A stretch of DNA of 64,000 bases, from positions 68,977,634-69,041,633 of the forward strand of contig NC_133537.1 in NCBI RefSeq assembly GCF_048544455.1, given 5' to 3'. Under the pieces are notes generated by a model. That model ran no database searches. It worked only from the letters and a program-made list of their open reading frames with translations, and was not told where the DNA came from. Each line of letters begins with the position of its first letter. The first letter of the stretch is position 1. This DNA is from Silene latifolia. Lineage: Eukaryota; Streptophyta; Magnoliopsida; Caryophyllales; Caryophyllaceae. Of this stretch, positions 23,201-35,900 are shown piece by piece. The translations under genes and the position numbers were made by a program.

Positions 23201-24591
23201 AACTACCAACACTGCATATTTGCAGAACAAAAAACATGGCATGAACACCTAAAGTCTTACACCCATAATTGAAGCCATACTTTTGCAAAGAAAGCATATT
23301 AAACTCTGAAATTACGTACCTAGAATGATAGCAATTTTAAGTTCGTTGCAATGCATCCTGAGCCATCTCTTCTTCCGTCGCCGCGATACCCGCTTCGGCA
23401 ACTACAATGATATCCTCCAGGAGAGTTGGCACAGCGATGGACGCAGGAATTATTGGCCGCACATTCATTGACATCTGAACAAAAAAAGTTGATCCAAACC
23501 TATAACTTAATTACTTCTGTCGTAAATTATTAATAATTGTAAATAGAGTTAGCTAATACGGACTACATACACTGGTTACACAAAGATAAACTTAATAAAC
23601 GTCTCTTAATTCTATTCTGTACTCAAAATCCTTTGTAGCACTCGCTTGAATTGTTTTATATATGTTATTAAAATACGAGTATATCTTACTAAATACTAAA
23701 ACAACATCATTGCAAGTTAGAACACAAACCTGAACAACCGAGATACGGATTTCCCTCGTAACCCGGGAGACAAGCACATCGATATCCTTTTATCTTCAAT
23801 GGCTTAAGAAGATATATGCACTTTGAATTTTGTTTACACGCATAAGAGATCGAGTCCCGACGCGCGGATGTACACGAATTGGCTGTAATGAACCAGTCAT
23901 ATACAACTGGTAAAGAATAAAGTCGGTCTATGTAATGATCACGCTGTAACTCAACGGCTCCCCCAAACTTGAAGCTTGATTTTTGCACAATAAATGCATA
24001 ACTACAATTACCCGAGGATATTGCTTGTGTATATGGTGCATCCCTTAAGGTAGTTACTGAGCTTCTTAAACCTCTCGGCAAAGGAGTTTGACAACAACCA
24101 TTTCCTGCGCATGTTCCGTCATACAGGTTACTTTTTATCGTGCATATACTCAAGCATCCACGAGTTTGACGAGGTTCCAAAAAATCAATCGCTTGGATAA
24201 ATCCGTATTGATTACAGCCGATGATTGTAAATCGATTGTCGGTTCGCGATAAAGATAAGGGGCCTCCAATGATGGAAGTTGAACCGCTAGCTGTATCAGT
24301 TCCACATTTCGAAATAAGTTGCGAGTTACCCGCCGCTAGTATCACTTGGGTTGAACTTATATTTAAAAATATATCATCTTGGAGATAAGGAATGAAGGTT
24401 GCATTAGCATAACAAGGTACTATGAAATCACGACGGTAGGCGCACTTTTCGTTGAGTCCAAACGGATATGGAATAGTCAAGTTTCCACACTTGTATGGAC
24501 ATCCCGGCTTTGATATATTAGCAAGGGATAAGGAAAAGCTAAGAAAATTCGCAAAACAGAAGAAAATTAAAAATGGTGAACTTTCCGCCAT
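20226..24591 (-). pseudogene. WAK-like receptor kinase, copy B (kinase truncated at duplication junction)
   Basis: Three exons on the minus strand: 24591-23730, 23474-23320 and 21256-20267. Exon 1 is fully open, with a signal peptide (about residues 1-24) and a GUB_WAK domain (GCPYKCGNLTIPYPFG). Exon 2 is EGF-like but lacks one A in a short run (23335-23338) relative to copy A. The frame therefore turns to LKLLSF and a stop just before the transmembrane exon. Exon 3 encodes a membrane segment (LGSILLFIVGYWGYL), GRGGQG, VAIK, HKD and DFG, but it stops at DPDRT where the duplication joins, then reads 10 foreign residues to a stop at 20226. The conserved C-lobe segment with RPTM is missing. If transcribed, exons 1-2 could make a secreted pectin-binding ectodomain without membrane anchor or kinase; that is conjecture. 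Confidence 0.88.
20247..20269. other. Duplication junction with 23-bp inverted filler
   Basis: Between the end of unit A (20250) and the start of unit B (20267) lies a short filler. With its microhomologous edges it is an exact reverse complement of 21317-21339 in the WAKL intron (and of 4809-4831 in unit A). It is a templated insertion at the breakpoint. Confidence 0.9.
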
Positions 24592-24851
24592 TTTTTTGAC
24601 AGTATTGTTTTGTGTTGAAGATGAAGATGAAGAGAGAGTGTTGAAACTACTTAAAAAGAAGTAAGTATTATGGTTGAAGAGTCGTTAACAGAATTTAAAG
24701 AGAAGTAAATATGGTTGAAGAGGTAATTTATGGTGAAAGTGTATTGAAATTTATCTGTTACTTAATTGGTTTAACTATGTCACTCTAATTGTATAACATG
24801 TACTTCGTATTTATGTTTACACGAATTCTCATTATTAGACGGCGCATATAT

Positions 24852-25066
24852 GTCTATTGCTATAGACTGACCAAATATCCATCCACTTTAAGTAAAATGG
24901 CCTAAATGTCACCACCTTAACTCCAAATGTCACCAGTGTCATTTTCTAATCTACAACAGTTACTTAACACATGGAAATGGTACTGCTGACATTTGGAGTT
25001 AAGGTGGTGACATTTGGCCCGTTTTGCTTAAAGTGGATGTATATTTGGTCCGTCTATAGCTATAAA
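24852..25066. mobile_element. Foldback MITE, unit B
   Basis: Counterpart of 16641-16856 with the same inverted arms and a few substitutions. It lies between the WAKL copy B promoter (24592 onward) and the hAT element; the rest of 24592-25705 has no gene. Confidence 0.75.
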
Positions 25067-25705
25067 CGGATATCCCCATCTAATAATAACACGCTTTGTT
25101 ATGTTTAAACACATATTTTGTAAGTTACCGTAACACGTAGAATTAATTGTGTTCTTAAATAAAAAGTATGGGTACCTATGTTAGACAATGATGATGTATT
25201 TGTTTTTATCAACTCTATCATTAATTCATTATCCCTAGGTTGATCTATTTGGTATTATTGCTTTTGTGTTATGCAGGTGCTTCCCCACTAGTTGTTGGTT
25301 CTTTTGGGGACTCTTGTACAGTTGTAGTGCACAATACTTTAAGAAACTGCACAAGAATTTAAGATTTCTTTTTTGTCTTAAGTTGTTTCAAGTCAGCATG
25401 CCTCTACAAAAAGAACTACTTAAATACACACATATTTGGGAGTTGAACTTAGAGGCAATTTTGACCTTTTGATTGCTTATGTATCTCATGTTGATTACAT
25501 TTTCCCTTGGCATATTCAAACATCATTGTTGTACGTACGTATCGTACTACGTACGTATAGAAGTACTCCGTAATTAGTAGCATATTCAAACACGCTTGTT
25601 GTACTTCAGCAAATCTTGTACGGTTGCATTTTTGAGATAGCAACAACGAAATTTATACTAAAATGCTAAATGTTAATAATAATAATTTTAGTACTAAGAA
25701 TGGAC

Positions 25706-26208
25706 CAGGGGTGACCAATGATTTGAAGGCCCTGTTCTTAATTTTATTTAGAGGCCCCAAATAATATGATTGCGGAAAAAAAAATATTAGTTTAACTTGT
25801 TATTTATTTTTACCATATTGATTTTATTATATTTTTGCTTTTACAATTTAAAGAATTGTCATATATTATCTTAATCCTAACTTTTATTTATGAAAAATTT
25901 AAATCTAGGTTCTCCAAAAGGGTTTAAAATAATGATTAATATGTATAAAATACTAATAGACTAATTTATATCAAATAAACATTTCTTTACAACATGTGCA
26001 ACAAATATCTATTGGTCTAGTGGTCTTTGAAGGGTTCAATAAACTCTTGGTTACTCCTTGGTGCAAGGATCGACCCCTAGCTAGAGTTACTTTTTAGAAT
26101 TTAGTATAGAAAGAAGCAACCCCACTAAAATGCCTACATTCAAAGCCAAAAAAATGCCTGCTAGAAGATTCGAACACAGACACTATATCTTATTGTTACA
26201 ATTTAGTC

Positions 26209-26274
<66 letters not shown>

Positions 26275-26339
26275 AACCCCCTTTCCTCTTTGGGCCCTGG
26301 TTTAAGGAACCGAATTGCTCCCCCTATGGGCCGGCCCTG
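25706..26339. mobile_element. Non-autonomous hAT element, unit B
   Basis: Same ends and same 8-bp target duplication GAATGGAC (25698-25705 and 26340-26347) as 17495-18148. Contains the shorter AT microsatellite 26213-26272. Confidence 0.8.
26213..26272. repeat. (AT)30 microsatellite
   Basis: Uninterrupted AT run of 60 bp, the unit B counterpart of 18002-18083. The tyrosine/isoleucine-repeat frames across it are artefacts. Confidence 0.97.
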
Positions 26340-27712
26340 GAATGGACTATTAAAGGGGTATTCATTTCTTGTAGTCATAATAATAACTTAAATACTTGTA
26401 CAAGTCTTATACAAAAATATTGTAAATATAATTGAGTGATAACTAATTGCAAATTATAAATTAATGATCTTATAGATAATTATATCCTCGGACTTCTATA
26501 GTTGCAATATTAACTTAAACTAGGTTTGTGACCCGTGAAATTCACGGGTTTATCTGTTTTAGTTTTGATATTTTTATCGTATTGTTAATATTTTTTCGAG
26601 CAATTAGTTGTTGATCAATTTAAAAATATACAATCTTGAAATACATAGAAATTAGTTAATTAATACCTTATTTCTTTGACAACTTTGGTTTATTTTTTTA
26701 AATCAAATTCTGCAAGTCACAATGTGGTAGCTACTAATTTTGAGAAACTTGACAACGTAGCAATGACAAAGACGACTCATTATATATACGTGTGTTTTAC
26801 TCCGCAGTATAAAGTGAGTTTTTTTAAATATTAAAAGTTGAAACCATCCGTATATAATAAATTTTGTATGGAAAAATCTTCAATGACGCCTTATCAATAC
26901 TATATATTAATTCCAGAAATCAAGGGACTTCAATGTAATTAAAGAAATCTATACAAATTAATTATACTATATAGTTTAAATCGATAGCGCCGTGTGATGG
27001 ACCTGATAAAGTGACCTTAATTTAAATATTATATAGTTTTGGTTTAAAGTATAATATAAAGATGTCTTGATAAAGAATATTTATGGAAATTACATTAAAT
27101 TAAAGTAATTAAATTTAGAGAACACAAAAATATAGTGATTTTCCTTAAAATTAACATGCCCCACTTATGGAATTAATTAGTATCATTATAGAATTATACA
27201 TTAAATTAAATGTAGTAAAAGTAATAGTAGCAACAACGAGATTAATAAAATTAGCGGTATTAATGTGGGAGTAGTGAGAGTTATAATAATGATAGTGAGA
27301 GTAGTGAAAATAACTACGAATGTAGTGAAAGTAAGAGTGGTAACAATGAGAAAAAGTATGAACAATTAAATAACCAATCGACTCAAGGAAATAGTTTATT
27401 TATTTAAATATAGGCCGGAAAAATTAACGGGAATAATGAATTTAACAGAAAAAAAATAGAGGAATTAGTAAAAGAAACAATAGTAACCACGAGAGTAGTG
27501 AACGTAATAATATTAAGAAAGAATGTCGTGAAAGTAATAATATTAATAGCGGGGTAGTGAACGTGTCTCATAATTTGAAAATAAATTTTACATTTCATCA
27601 TAATTACAAGATATGTCGTAGAAAAAAATATTACAAATAGTAAACGTGTGAGTTAGACAACTCCAACATAGTTTATTTCATTGAAAATAAAATTTAACGG
27701 TAAATAGAGGTA

Positions 27713-27741
27713 GCCCGGGCGAAGCCGGGCACCAAACCTAG
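27713..27741 (+). other. Helitron-type 3' terminus, plus strand
   Basis: Hairpin GCCCGG/CCGGGC (27713-27730), then ACCAAACCTAG ending at 27741 and followed by T. It is a good CTRR-type Helitron end in the opposite direction to the host Helitron. I could not find its 5' end. Confidence 0.65.
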
Positions 27742-28159
27742 TAAGGTTGTAAACTCAATACCTCAGTATAGTCATCTCCAAATTATTTCCAGACCTCTCC
27801 ATTAACCCTCCCATAGAAATATCTTTGAAGTCTTAGCACCACGTGCATGCTTCAAATATTATTACATCCGAAAAATATTTATTATATCGATAGAAAAATA
27901 TTAGATACGATTCAACGGTATGGTCGGTATCTACTCCATGTATTACGAATTAAATTTTCATTTCAATTGCTCAATAATCTAAAAAACTATATTCCCTAAA
28001 TTCGAATTCCAAAAGGTTCATAAATTCTTTTAAGTTCCTTATTACTATTTCTAGAATTTGATCCATCTCTTGTTATACTTATGTCCACGATCCTATATAA
28101 AAATAAAAATAGTATTAAAGACTATAAAATAATCTATTCCGATTTTGAAAAAACAAAAA

Positions 28160-29029
28160 CACATAAACTTAAAAATATACGGATTAGAATTTAGAAACCA
28201 TACTATTTAATATTTATCTGAAGGTTCACTTTCACTTCCTTTTAGTACGCTTCCTTTTAGTACATGCCTTGATAATAGTTCATATGAAATGAAGAAGAAA
28301 AATATATGTTAGAGATGATTATACTCATGAATACAAAAATACAAATTCAAATAGGTTGATCGGGAAAGCATAATAGTAAAATTACACAACAATATAAGCT
28401 TAATAACAAATTTAAAGAAATATTATAAGATCTCCATTTTGAGATCAACGATCATCTTATAATGGTTAAAAAAGCATAAACCACTTAAAAAAGTAAAGTA
28501 AATTTTATAGAAAAACAATCAAAAGGTGGGAGTTGGAGAAAACTTAAATTGGAAGAGGAAATGACATAATTAAAATGATTAATTATTGTCATGATGGTTC
28601 AAAAAGTAAATATTGAAATTTTAAAGATTTTTTATTCAATTATTTGTACTTATTTATTTACCATTAATTATGAGAGTAGGTTCTTTTTAGGAAATTATGA
28701 GAGTAAGTTTTATGTATTATTCCTGTTTTGACAAAAAAAACACATAAACTTAAAAACATACGATACGAAGTAGAATTTAGAAATCATACTATTCAATATT
28801 TACCCGAATGTTCATTTTCGCTTCCTTTTATTACATGCCTTGACAATAGTTCATATAAAATGAAAAAAGAAAAATATATGTTAGAGATGATTACACTTGT
28901 GAATACAAAAATACAAATTCAAATAGGTTGATCAGGAAAGTATAATAGTAAAATTACACCACAATATACGTTTAATAACAAATTAAAAGAAATATTATAA
29001 GATTTCTATTTTGAGATCAACAATCATCC
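28160..29029. repeat. Direct repeat of ~290 bp, two copies
   Basis: 28160-28456 and 28741-29029 share long blocks (CACATAAACTTAAAAA at the start, ATATATGTTAGAGATGATTA in the middle, TTTTGAGATCAAC at the end) with moderate divergence. A 284-bp unique spacer separates them. Non-coding. Confidence 0.85.
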
Positions 29030-29357
29030 ATTACTTATCAGTTTATACCTTACATTTTTTTACCTTTAATTTTACCTCAGTTTCGTGTCATTTGTATTTC
29101 TTCCCTCTTCAGATTACCCACGTGATGATTTGCCTTATCTGCATTCACATACGTTTTATGGTACTTTAAAGTTATATAAAAAATACATTGACTAAAAGAT
29201 AAAACATCAACCTGACAAAAACTTGACAAACGAATCAAAACATTGTCACATGTAAGTCACTTAAATTAAACCAACTGGAAAACATGAATTCAATTATAAA
29301 ACAAACGATTCATAAAACCAACAACATAATAAATTAAAATATACTTTATTAGACACA

Positions 29358-29388
29358 ACAGCAACAACAACAACAACAACAACAATAC
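29358..29388. repeat. (CAA)n microsatellite
   Basis: CAACAGCAACAACAACAAC-type trinucleotide run of about 30 bp. Confidence 0.85.
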
Positions 29389-29652
29389 TCCACAATAATA
29401 CTCAATATACTCAATATAATCAATATAATCAAATAAATAAATTAAACCATAAAATACAATCCACAACTTAGAAACTCATGACAAATGGGCATATTTTAAA
29501 TAAATAAAGTGAATAGAAACTATTATAAGTATTGTAGGTTTTATAGTCATTTCACAACCATAAATTCCCATATTTTAATTTAATTTTTAATTTATTTTGT
29601 GGTATTATTAAATTAGATAATTGATTGCCGAGGACCTCAAGAGATGAATTTA

Positions 29653-30034
29653 ATAGGACAAAATGTTAATGAAAATTATGGGTGTTGAGTAATATAAGGA
29701 GTTTTAATAAAATTATTAACATACTATATTACAAAAATTAATTAAATAGGAAAAACTTTTAATTAATTTGGTGTGTGTTAAGTATTATGGAAAGTTTTAA
29801 TCAATTTATTACCATGTTTAATTAAAAACAAAAATTAAATAGGAAAAGGTTAATAATGGTGGGTGTTCAGTAATATGAAGAGGTTTAATTAATTTATTAA
29901 CAGATTTTATTACAAAATTTTTAAAAACAATGAATTAAATAGGAAAATGTTAATAATGATGAGTGTTTAGTAATATGAAGAGGTTTAATTAATTCCTTAA
30001 CATGTTTTTTACAAAAATTTCAATTTTAATTATA
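29653..30034. repeat. Tandem array, ~95-100-bp period, four degenerate units
   Basis: Units begin near 29653, 29746, 29839 and 29939, each with ATAGGAAAA(A/T/G)-like starts, then GTGTTNAGTAATATGAAG and GGTTTAATTAATT. Divergence rises toward the left. A related partial copy may continue to 30110. AT-rich and non-coding. Confidence 0.75.
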
Positions 30035-30446
30035 AATTATGAAATTTATTAACATGTTTTATAACAAAATTTTCAATTAAAATGTCAATATTAATTATAA
30101 ATTATGAAATTTGATGTAAATTTGTAAGGGTTATATAAATTTTGGAAGACAATATATTTAATATACAAAATTAATTTAAGAATAATGATAATATCCTTTC
30201 ATATTATAGATATAAGTGAATTAAATTAATTTATAGATAAATGATTTAAATTAATGTCATGTAATAATAAATTGATAATCCATGTCACATTAATTCGCCA
30301 TGTCACATTAAAAATATGCAACATCACATTTAAATATGCCACGTCACATTAATTTTTAACCTAGGTGGCTTTTTGGATCCTACGTGGCTTTGTCTAGGTG
30401 GCGTTTATTTGTCATTTTAGGGTAGCCTTTTAATTATATTTTATAG

Positions 30447-32912
30447 ATACTTGTATAAGATGGTCTTATACTAAAATATTAACATAAATACTCCATAGAG
30501 TAACAAAGGGCATTTTATAGAGTAACACAAGTCCTTTAGATCGAGAAACTTATGTGAAGGAGTTATGTTCACTGACCTATACAAATTACCTACTAAAATT
30601 TCCGTAGTGGTTATGCTTTGCTAGAGGCCAATGTCGGTTTGATACTTAAATGGTTGACGTGTCTGGTATTATTTAGTGGGCCTATTAGGCACACACAAAC
30701 TGTGCAAAATTAGTATAATTATAAGTTGGACTTATAATAATACTAATAGGGCTCTAATACTGATTATGTCGAGTTCCGCTTCCGTGTAAGGTTAAGGAAG
30801 TTTACTTGTGTTTCTTATTCTATATAAGACGATTTGTATGACGATGTAAGAAATATGAGCCTAATACAATAATATATGTGGACAAATTATTAATTCGGTA
30901 ATTATTGTATTTATGTGCTATATATTAAGTTAAGCCCAAATATAAAGGGATTCACTACGGTGTATTAAGTACGAGATTATTTATGTCTTAAAAAGTATGG
31001 GTAGTCTATTATCTAAGTGTAGATACTCATTAGGTTTTCTAATGCATAATGGACGCATTAGAGTAACGAGACTATATATAGTCACCTAGGTTATTATGGT
31101 CCCTGATAGCACACAATAATCTAATCTCCCCGCCTCCTATCAGTAGAAAGATCTATATGATACGTGTGTCTATGACAGGCTGAAAGTCGTATGCCTATCA
31201 AATGTAAATGTAAATGTATAATCTCTTAGTTACTAAACTACTAAAACAGTAATATAGAAAAAGTAAGAGTCGATCCCACAAGGAAGGACTAAGTCAATTA
31301 AAGTGTCCAAAAGTATAGAGTAAAGTAACCAGTTTAGGGAGGATTTGATTTGGTATGATTAATCTAAAGAACTAAGACTAAGCAAATAATAAAATAGACG
31401 AATTCAGATGATTTAAAAGGTCTTAGAACCAAACATATATTCACACTCAATAACAATTAATCATTGTAAGACGGTTTCAATTAATAATCTTGATTACTCG
31501 ATCTATCGTGGATGTAAAATTCCAATTCTCTTTACAAATAGTCAATTAAAACGAATCCCGTTCTTAATCAACCCTAACTTTAAACAACCCTAACAATCCA
31601 GTTCAAGGTTTAATTCAACAACAGCAATATAATTTAGAGAATTCGATAGAGAATAAATAGCGCATACAATCCAGTTGTACTTTAGATATTTATGTGAATC
31701 GCTTCTAAGTACTAATATCAACGTATCCCGTTCAATACTAATTCTTAGATGTTACTAGTGTAAAGTTGATCAATAAATCCTATTCAATTAACAATACTAA
31801 CAATAGAATGAAGAAATCGGTTACTAGTTGCGCACCTAGCAATTATAAATCAACATTCATATAATTAAGAGCTAATCAATTCACAATAATTAAGAAAATA
31901 AATTAAAACATTCAAACTCACAACCGGATTTAGAGTGCTTCAATCGCTTGATTCCAAGATGAAAGATTAGTTACACATAGTCTTGATAAAAATAACAATA
32001 GGGTTTTTTTTTATCTAAAAGCTGCGTAAGTATATTCTAAAACTCAAATAATAAGTTATATAGTAATAAGGTAAAATAACTAGATTAGGAAATAAAGTAC
32101 TAGTAATAATAATATTAATCGGAACAAACTGAGTAAAATAAAAAAACACGCACGAGTCTAACGATTGTGAATTACGCGACCAAAACACAAACAAGTGTCA
32201 AATGTAGGTCGCGCTATTGTCGCGCCTCAGTTGCGCTTCAGTCTAGTGTCCATCGCAAATTTCCCTGCTGCCAAGCTCCTCTTCTCTTTCGTATGCGCGC
32301 ATGAATAGTGCGACATATGCTTCAATTAAGCGCGCAAATCAATGTAACTTCATAGTTTTTCCGACCCACCTATCCTCGGACTTGGACTCCGTCTTTGACA
32401 CACAAAACCAAGCCACAAGCTCTTCTTCATCGTTTCCAAGCTTCATCTTCTATTTTGGGATCCAAGTTCCGTCATTGTTACTCCAACTCGACACCGATTT
32501 CTCAAATCTAATTACTAACTCTTTCAAATAACTAAAGAACAAGTGTTATCGGTAATTTCAGATATAACTCACAAAGTACCACTTTTGACACTTGAACTTC
32601 ACCAATTTGACCCTCTTAATACATACAAATACCGTCTCATCAGTCTACTAGAAGACATAATCCCGAAGATCGTCCCATCCCTTCAGGCGGTTCATCACAA
32701 CCTTTCATCATGTAATCAGTTACACTTTCACATCTATTGTATACCGAATAATTTAGTATAAAGTTATTGACCTTAAGAGGAATTATTAAATCTAACACAA
32801 TTTTAAAGAGCAAAAGGATAATTAAAAATATATGAAAAAGTATAATACAGGGTATAATAAGACTTGTTATATTTATTTTTTTTGAAGGAAAAAAGCTTTT
32901 TATGAATCATGA
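30447..32912. other. Unassigned repeat-like DNA
   Basis: AT-rich without a recognisable gene. Near 31265-31300 it holds AGAGTCGATCCCACAAGG, a phrase I associate with decayed plant LTR-type repeats, and 32160-32330 is unusually rich in GCGC words. The 76-codon frame at 32301-32531 has no recognisable domain. No LTR pair or terminal repeat could be defined. Confidence 0.4.
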
Positions 32913-35900
32913 TTTTTTTTTTTTTGACAACAATGAACCCCTTATATAAAAAGACAAGCAAATACAACAAAGGTTAGCCTGTTCCTAGGCTTACAGACCA
33001 TAGAGGGTGTAGTACAAACAAAGTACGGATCCGAAAGACAGAGTGCCGTACAGTAATTGGTACTGGCAATTTATTTGCCAGAACGGAGGATAATTTTCGA
33101 CATGAAATACGAAAGGTAACGTGGCTATAATTCTTCTGTTGAGCATACTGCATAGCCAGAATGAGTAGACATGCAGAAGCAACGAACAACGATCTCGCCC
33201 GAATTGTGTTAGAAAATGAGTCACCCAAAGCAGAATCCAAAATAAAACCAGTGAAGCCCTGTATTGTCGCATCTTGCTGGACTGAGAGTGAAATGTAAAC
33301 ATCCTGGTCGCTTTGTGGAGTGCAAATTCCTGCCATTTTGATAGGAGGAAGACAAACAGCATGCGGTTCAAAAGATGACCTAATTAGATGTAGCTGAGAA
33401 GTGGAACTTACCAGATTACCAATGAGATGGTAAATAACTTCAGGCTCAACAAGATGATTTTGGAAAACAACTAAATTCCGAGAGTTCCATATTGCACGGA
33501 GTATACAACAAAAATATATCAAGCCGGAGTCCTTGTTCAATCCGAAAGATTGACGTGCAAGATAAGATAAAAAATCCGCAATCCATGTAAGAAAGGGGAT
33601 AAAAGGATTCGCCATGGGATTAATACCAAGCCAGGAATATTTCCATAAGTGCTGTGCTATCGAACACGATCGAAAAAGGTGATCCATGGACTCATGTGCA
33701 GAGTGGCAAAGGTGACACTCTTGTGCCACATTCAAACCTCGTGATAACAAGTTTACATTGGTTGGTAATATATTGTGTGCCATTTTCCAAAGAAGGATCG
33801 ATAACTTACGTGAGAGCGTCTTTTTCCATACAATGTTCCAAGGAAACTGGTGCAGCCTAGAACGAGCTGAAGAAGCAACTGGAGTTTGTGACCAAAGAAG
33901 AAAATATCCTGACTTAGCTGTATAAACACCATTCTCAGTAAACTTCCAATAAATAAAGTCGTCAATATCAGGGGCTGGAGGTTCCATAGCAATGATGTCC
34001 TTAGTAGTTTTAGAAGCAAAATAACGGTAGAGCATGGTTGGATTCCAGTCCCCCGAATCCAAAATAAAAGATGATAAAGGTGGTAGTGTCTCTGGAACGG
34101 GTGTATTGAGAGTTGGTAGTTCTCCATTCACCCATCGACTTGACCAAATATCAACTAACCTACCACTACCCACTTTCCAGCAAATGACGTCTTTTGTCAA
34201 ATCCACTGCACGACAAATACCATTCCATGCATAAGATACATTAGAAACCACCGACCTAGAGTTCGGAATAGGCAGATCCCTCTGATATTTTGCATTCCAA
34301 AATTTTGCAAGTAAAGTAGTCGGTCTTGAAGTTATACGCCAGAAATTTTTGAGGAGTAAGGATTGATTGAGCAAGAAAGTATTCTTAATACCAAGTCCGC
34401 CGTATTCCCTGGGAGATTGCAGAACCTCACGACGAAGCCAGTGGATTATATTTTTGTTCCAATCATTACGCCACCAGAAAGCGACAATCAAAGCGTCGAT
34501 TTTACGGCATACAACATGTGGAATAGGAACACAAGACAAAATATGATTAAGAGAGGCTAATAGAATAGACGAAATAAGAACAAGCTTACTCGACTGGCTT
34601 AGATGAAGTGCTGTCCATGAAGTAATGCGTGTAGTAATCTTGTCAATTAAAGGAAGAAACGGTTCTGATTTTTTTCGCGGGATATCAATTGGAACTCCCA
34701 GATAATCCCCAAAAGAAGTAACCGTTTGCATCCTCAGGATAGATATAAGATGGCTCCGGAAATCCGTTGGTGTATTCGGACTGAATTTAATGTATGATTT
34801 GTCCAGATTAATCATTTGGCCAGACCCAACTTCAAATTCCTTGAGTAAATCTCGCATGGCTTCAAAAGAATTATTAGTAGCTTTACAGCATAGAAGAGCA
34901 TCATCCGCATAAAATAAATGCGATAACGTAGGCGCATATCGTGAGATCTTGATTCCAGTGAAATATTTCAGTCTTTCTGCCCTAGCAAGCTGTCTTGATA
35001 ATACTTCCATACATATAATAAACAAATAAGGAGCAATGGGATCCCCCTGCCGCAGACCAGAAGTAGGATGCAGAGCTTGAGAAGGCGTGCCATTTATAAG
35101 TATCCTATAAGAAACCGTTGAGATGCATTCCCAAATAAGATTGCGCCACTGTGTGGGAAAACCCATATGTCTCATTACAGCCATAAGGAAGTGCCAAGAC
35201 ACACGGTCAAAAGCCTTGCTCATATCCAATTTCAGCACCGCATAACAATTAGTTCCCCTTTTTGTTTTGTTGATGTAATGCAGTATCTCATGCGCAACAA
35301 GGCAACCGTCAGACATAAGACGACCCGGGACAAATGCTTGTTGAGAATCCGAAATAATTGAAGGGATCACCAGTAATAGTCTATTAGCAATGCATTTGGA
35401 AGCAATACGGTAAATAACATTGCATAGACTAATAGGACGGTAATGAGTAACCAATTTAGGATGGTCGATCTTCGGAATGAGAACAATATGCGTGCTATTC
35501 CATTCTTTAAGCATAACCCCCGAATTCAGAAACTGTAGTACAGCAGCTGATACCAGATGACCAATCTGGGGCCAATAGAACTGGTAGAAATGGGGCGTAA
35601 TACCGTCTGGACCAAGTGACTTAGAGCCGTACATGGTGCGTAGTGCTCTAAGGACATCAGATTCAGTGAAAGGTGCAGATAAAAGTGAGCAATCTACAGA
35701 TGAAAGTGAAGGCAATTCCAGAGTAGAAAGGAACGAGTCCATTGATGCAAAAGTCGGGGCTGCAACATGAAAATTTGAGGCACATAGAAGATTATGGAAA
35801 TAAGAAAGTATTTCACCCTCAACCTGTTCTGGTTCCATAAGCCATGTTCTATCAAAATTGCGAAGGGAAACCAGGCGTTGTTTAACAGAGCGTTGTCTTA

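Larger units (their letters stand above)
20267..27655. repeat. Segmental duplication unit B
   Basis: Direct repeat of unit A. It preserves the uninterrupted target sites of the chromovirus and the 780-bp foldback. Its right end, GTGAGTTA at 27655, continues into unique Helitron sequence, so unit B keeps the ancestral right flank and unit A keeps the ancestral left flank (the WAKL 3' end). Confidence 0.92.
26520..30446 (-). mobile_element. Non-autonomous Helitron, full length
   Basis: The 3' end is at 26520 on the minus strand: hairpin ACCCGTGA/TCACGGGT at 26531-26549, then CTAG at 26523-26520. The 5' end is at 30446 and reads TCTATAAAATATAATTAAAAGG on the minus strand, followed by ACGTGGC/TAGGTGGC words common in plant Helitrons. 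The outside bases are A (26519) and T (30447), the expected A^T target. No Rep or helicase. It contains a second Helitron-like 3' end at 27741, a 300-bp direct repeat and a tandem array. Pairing these two termini is inference. Confidence 0.65.
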
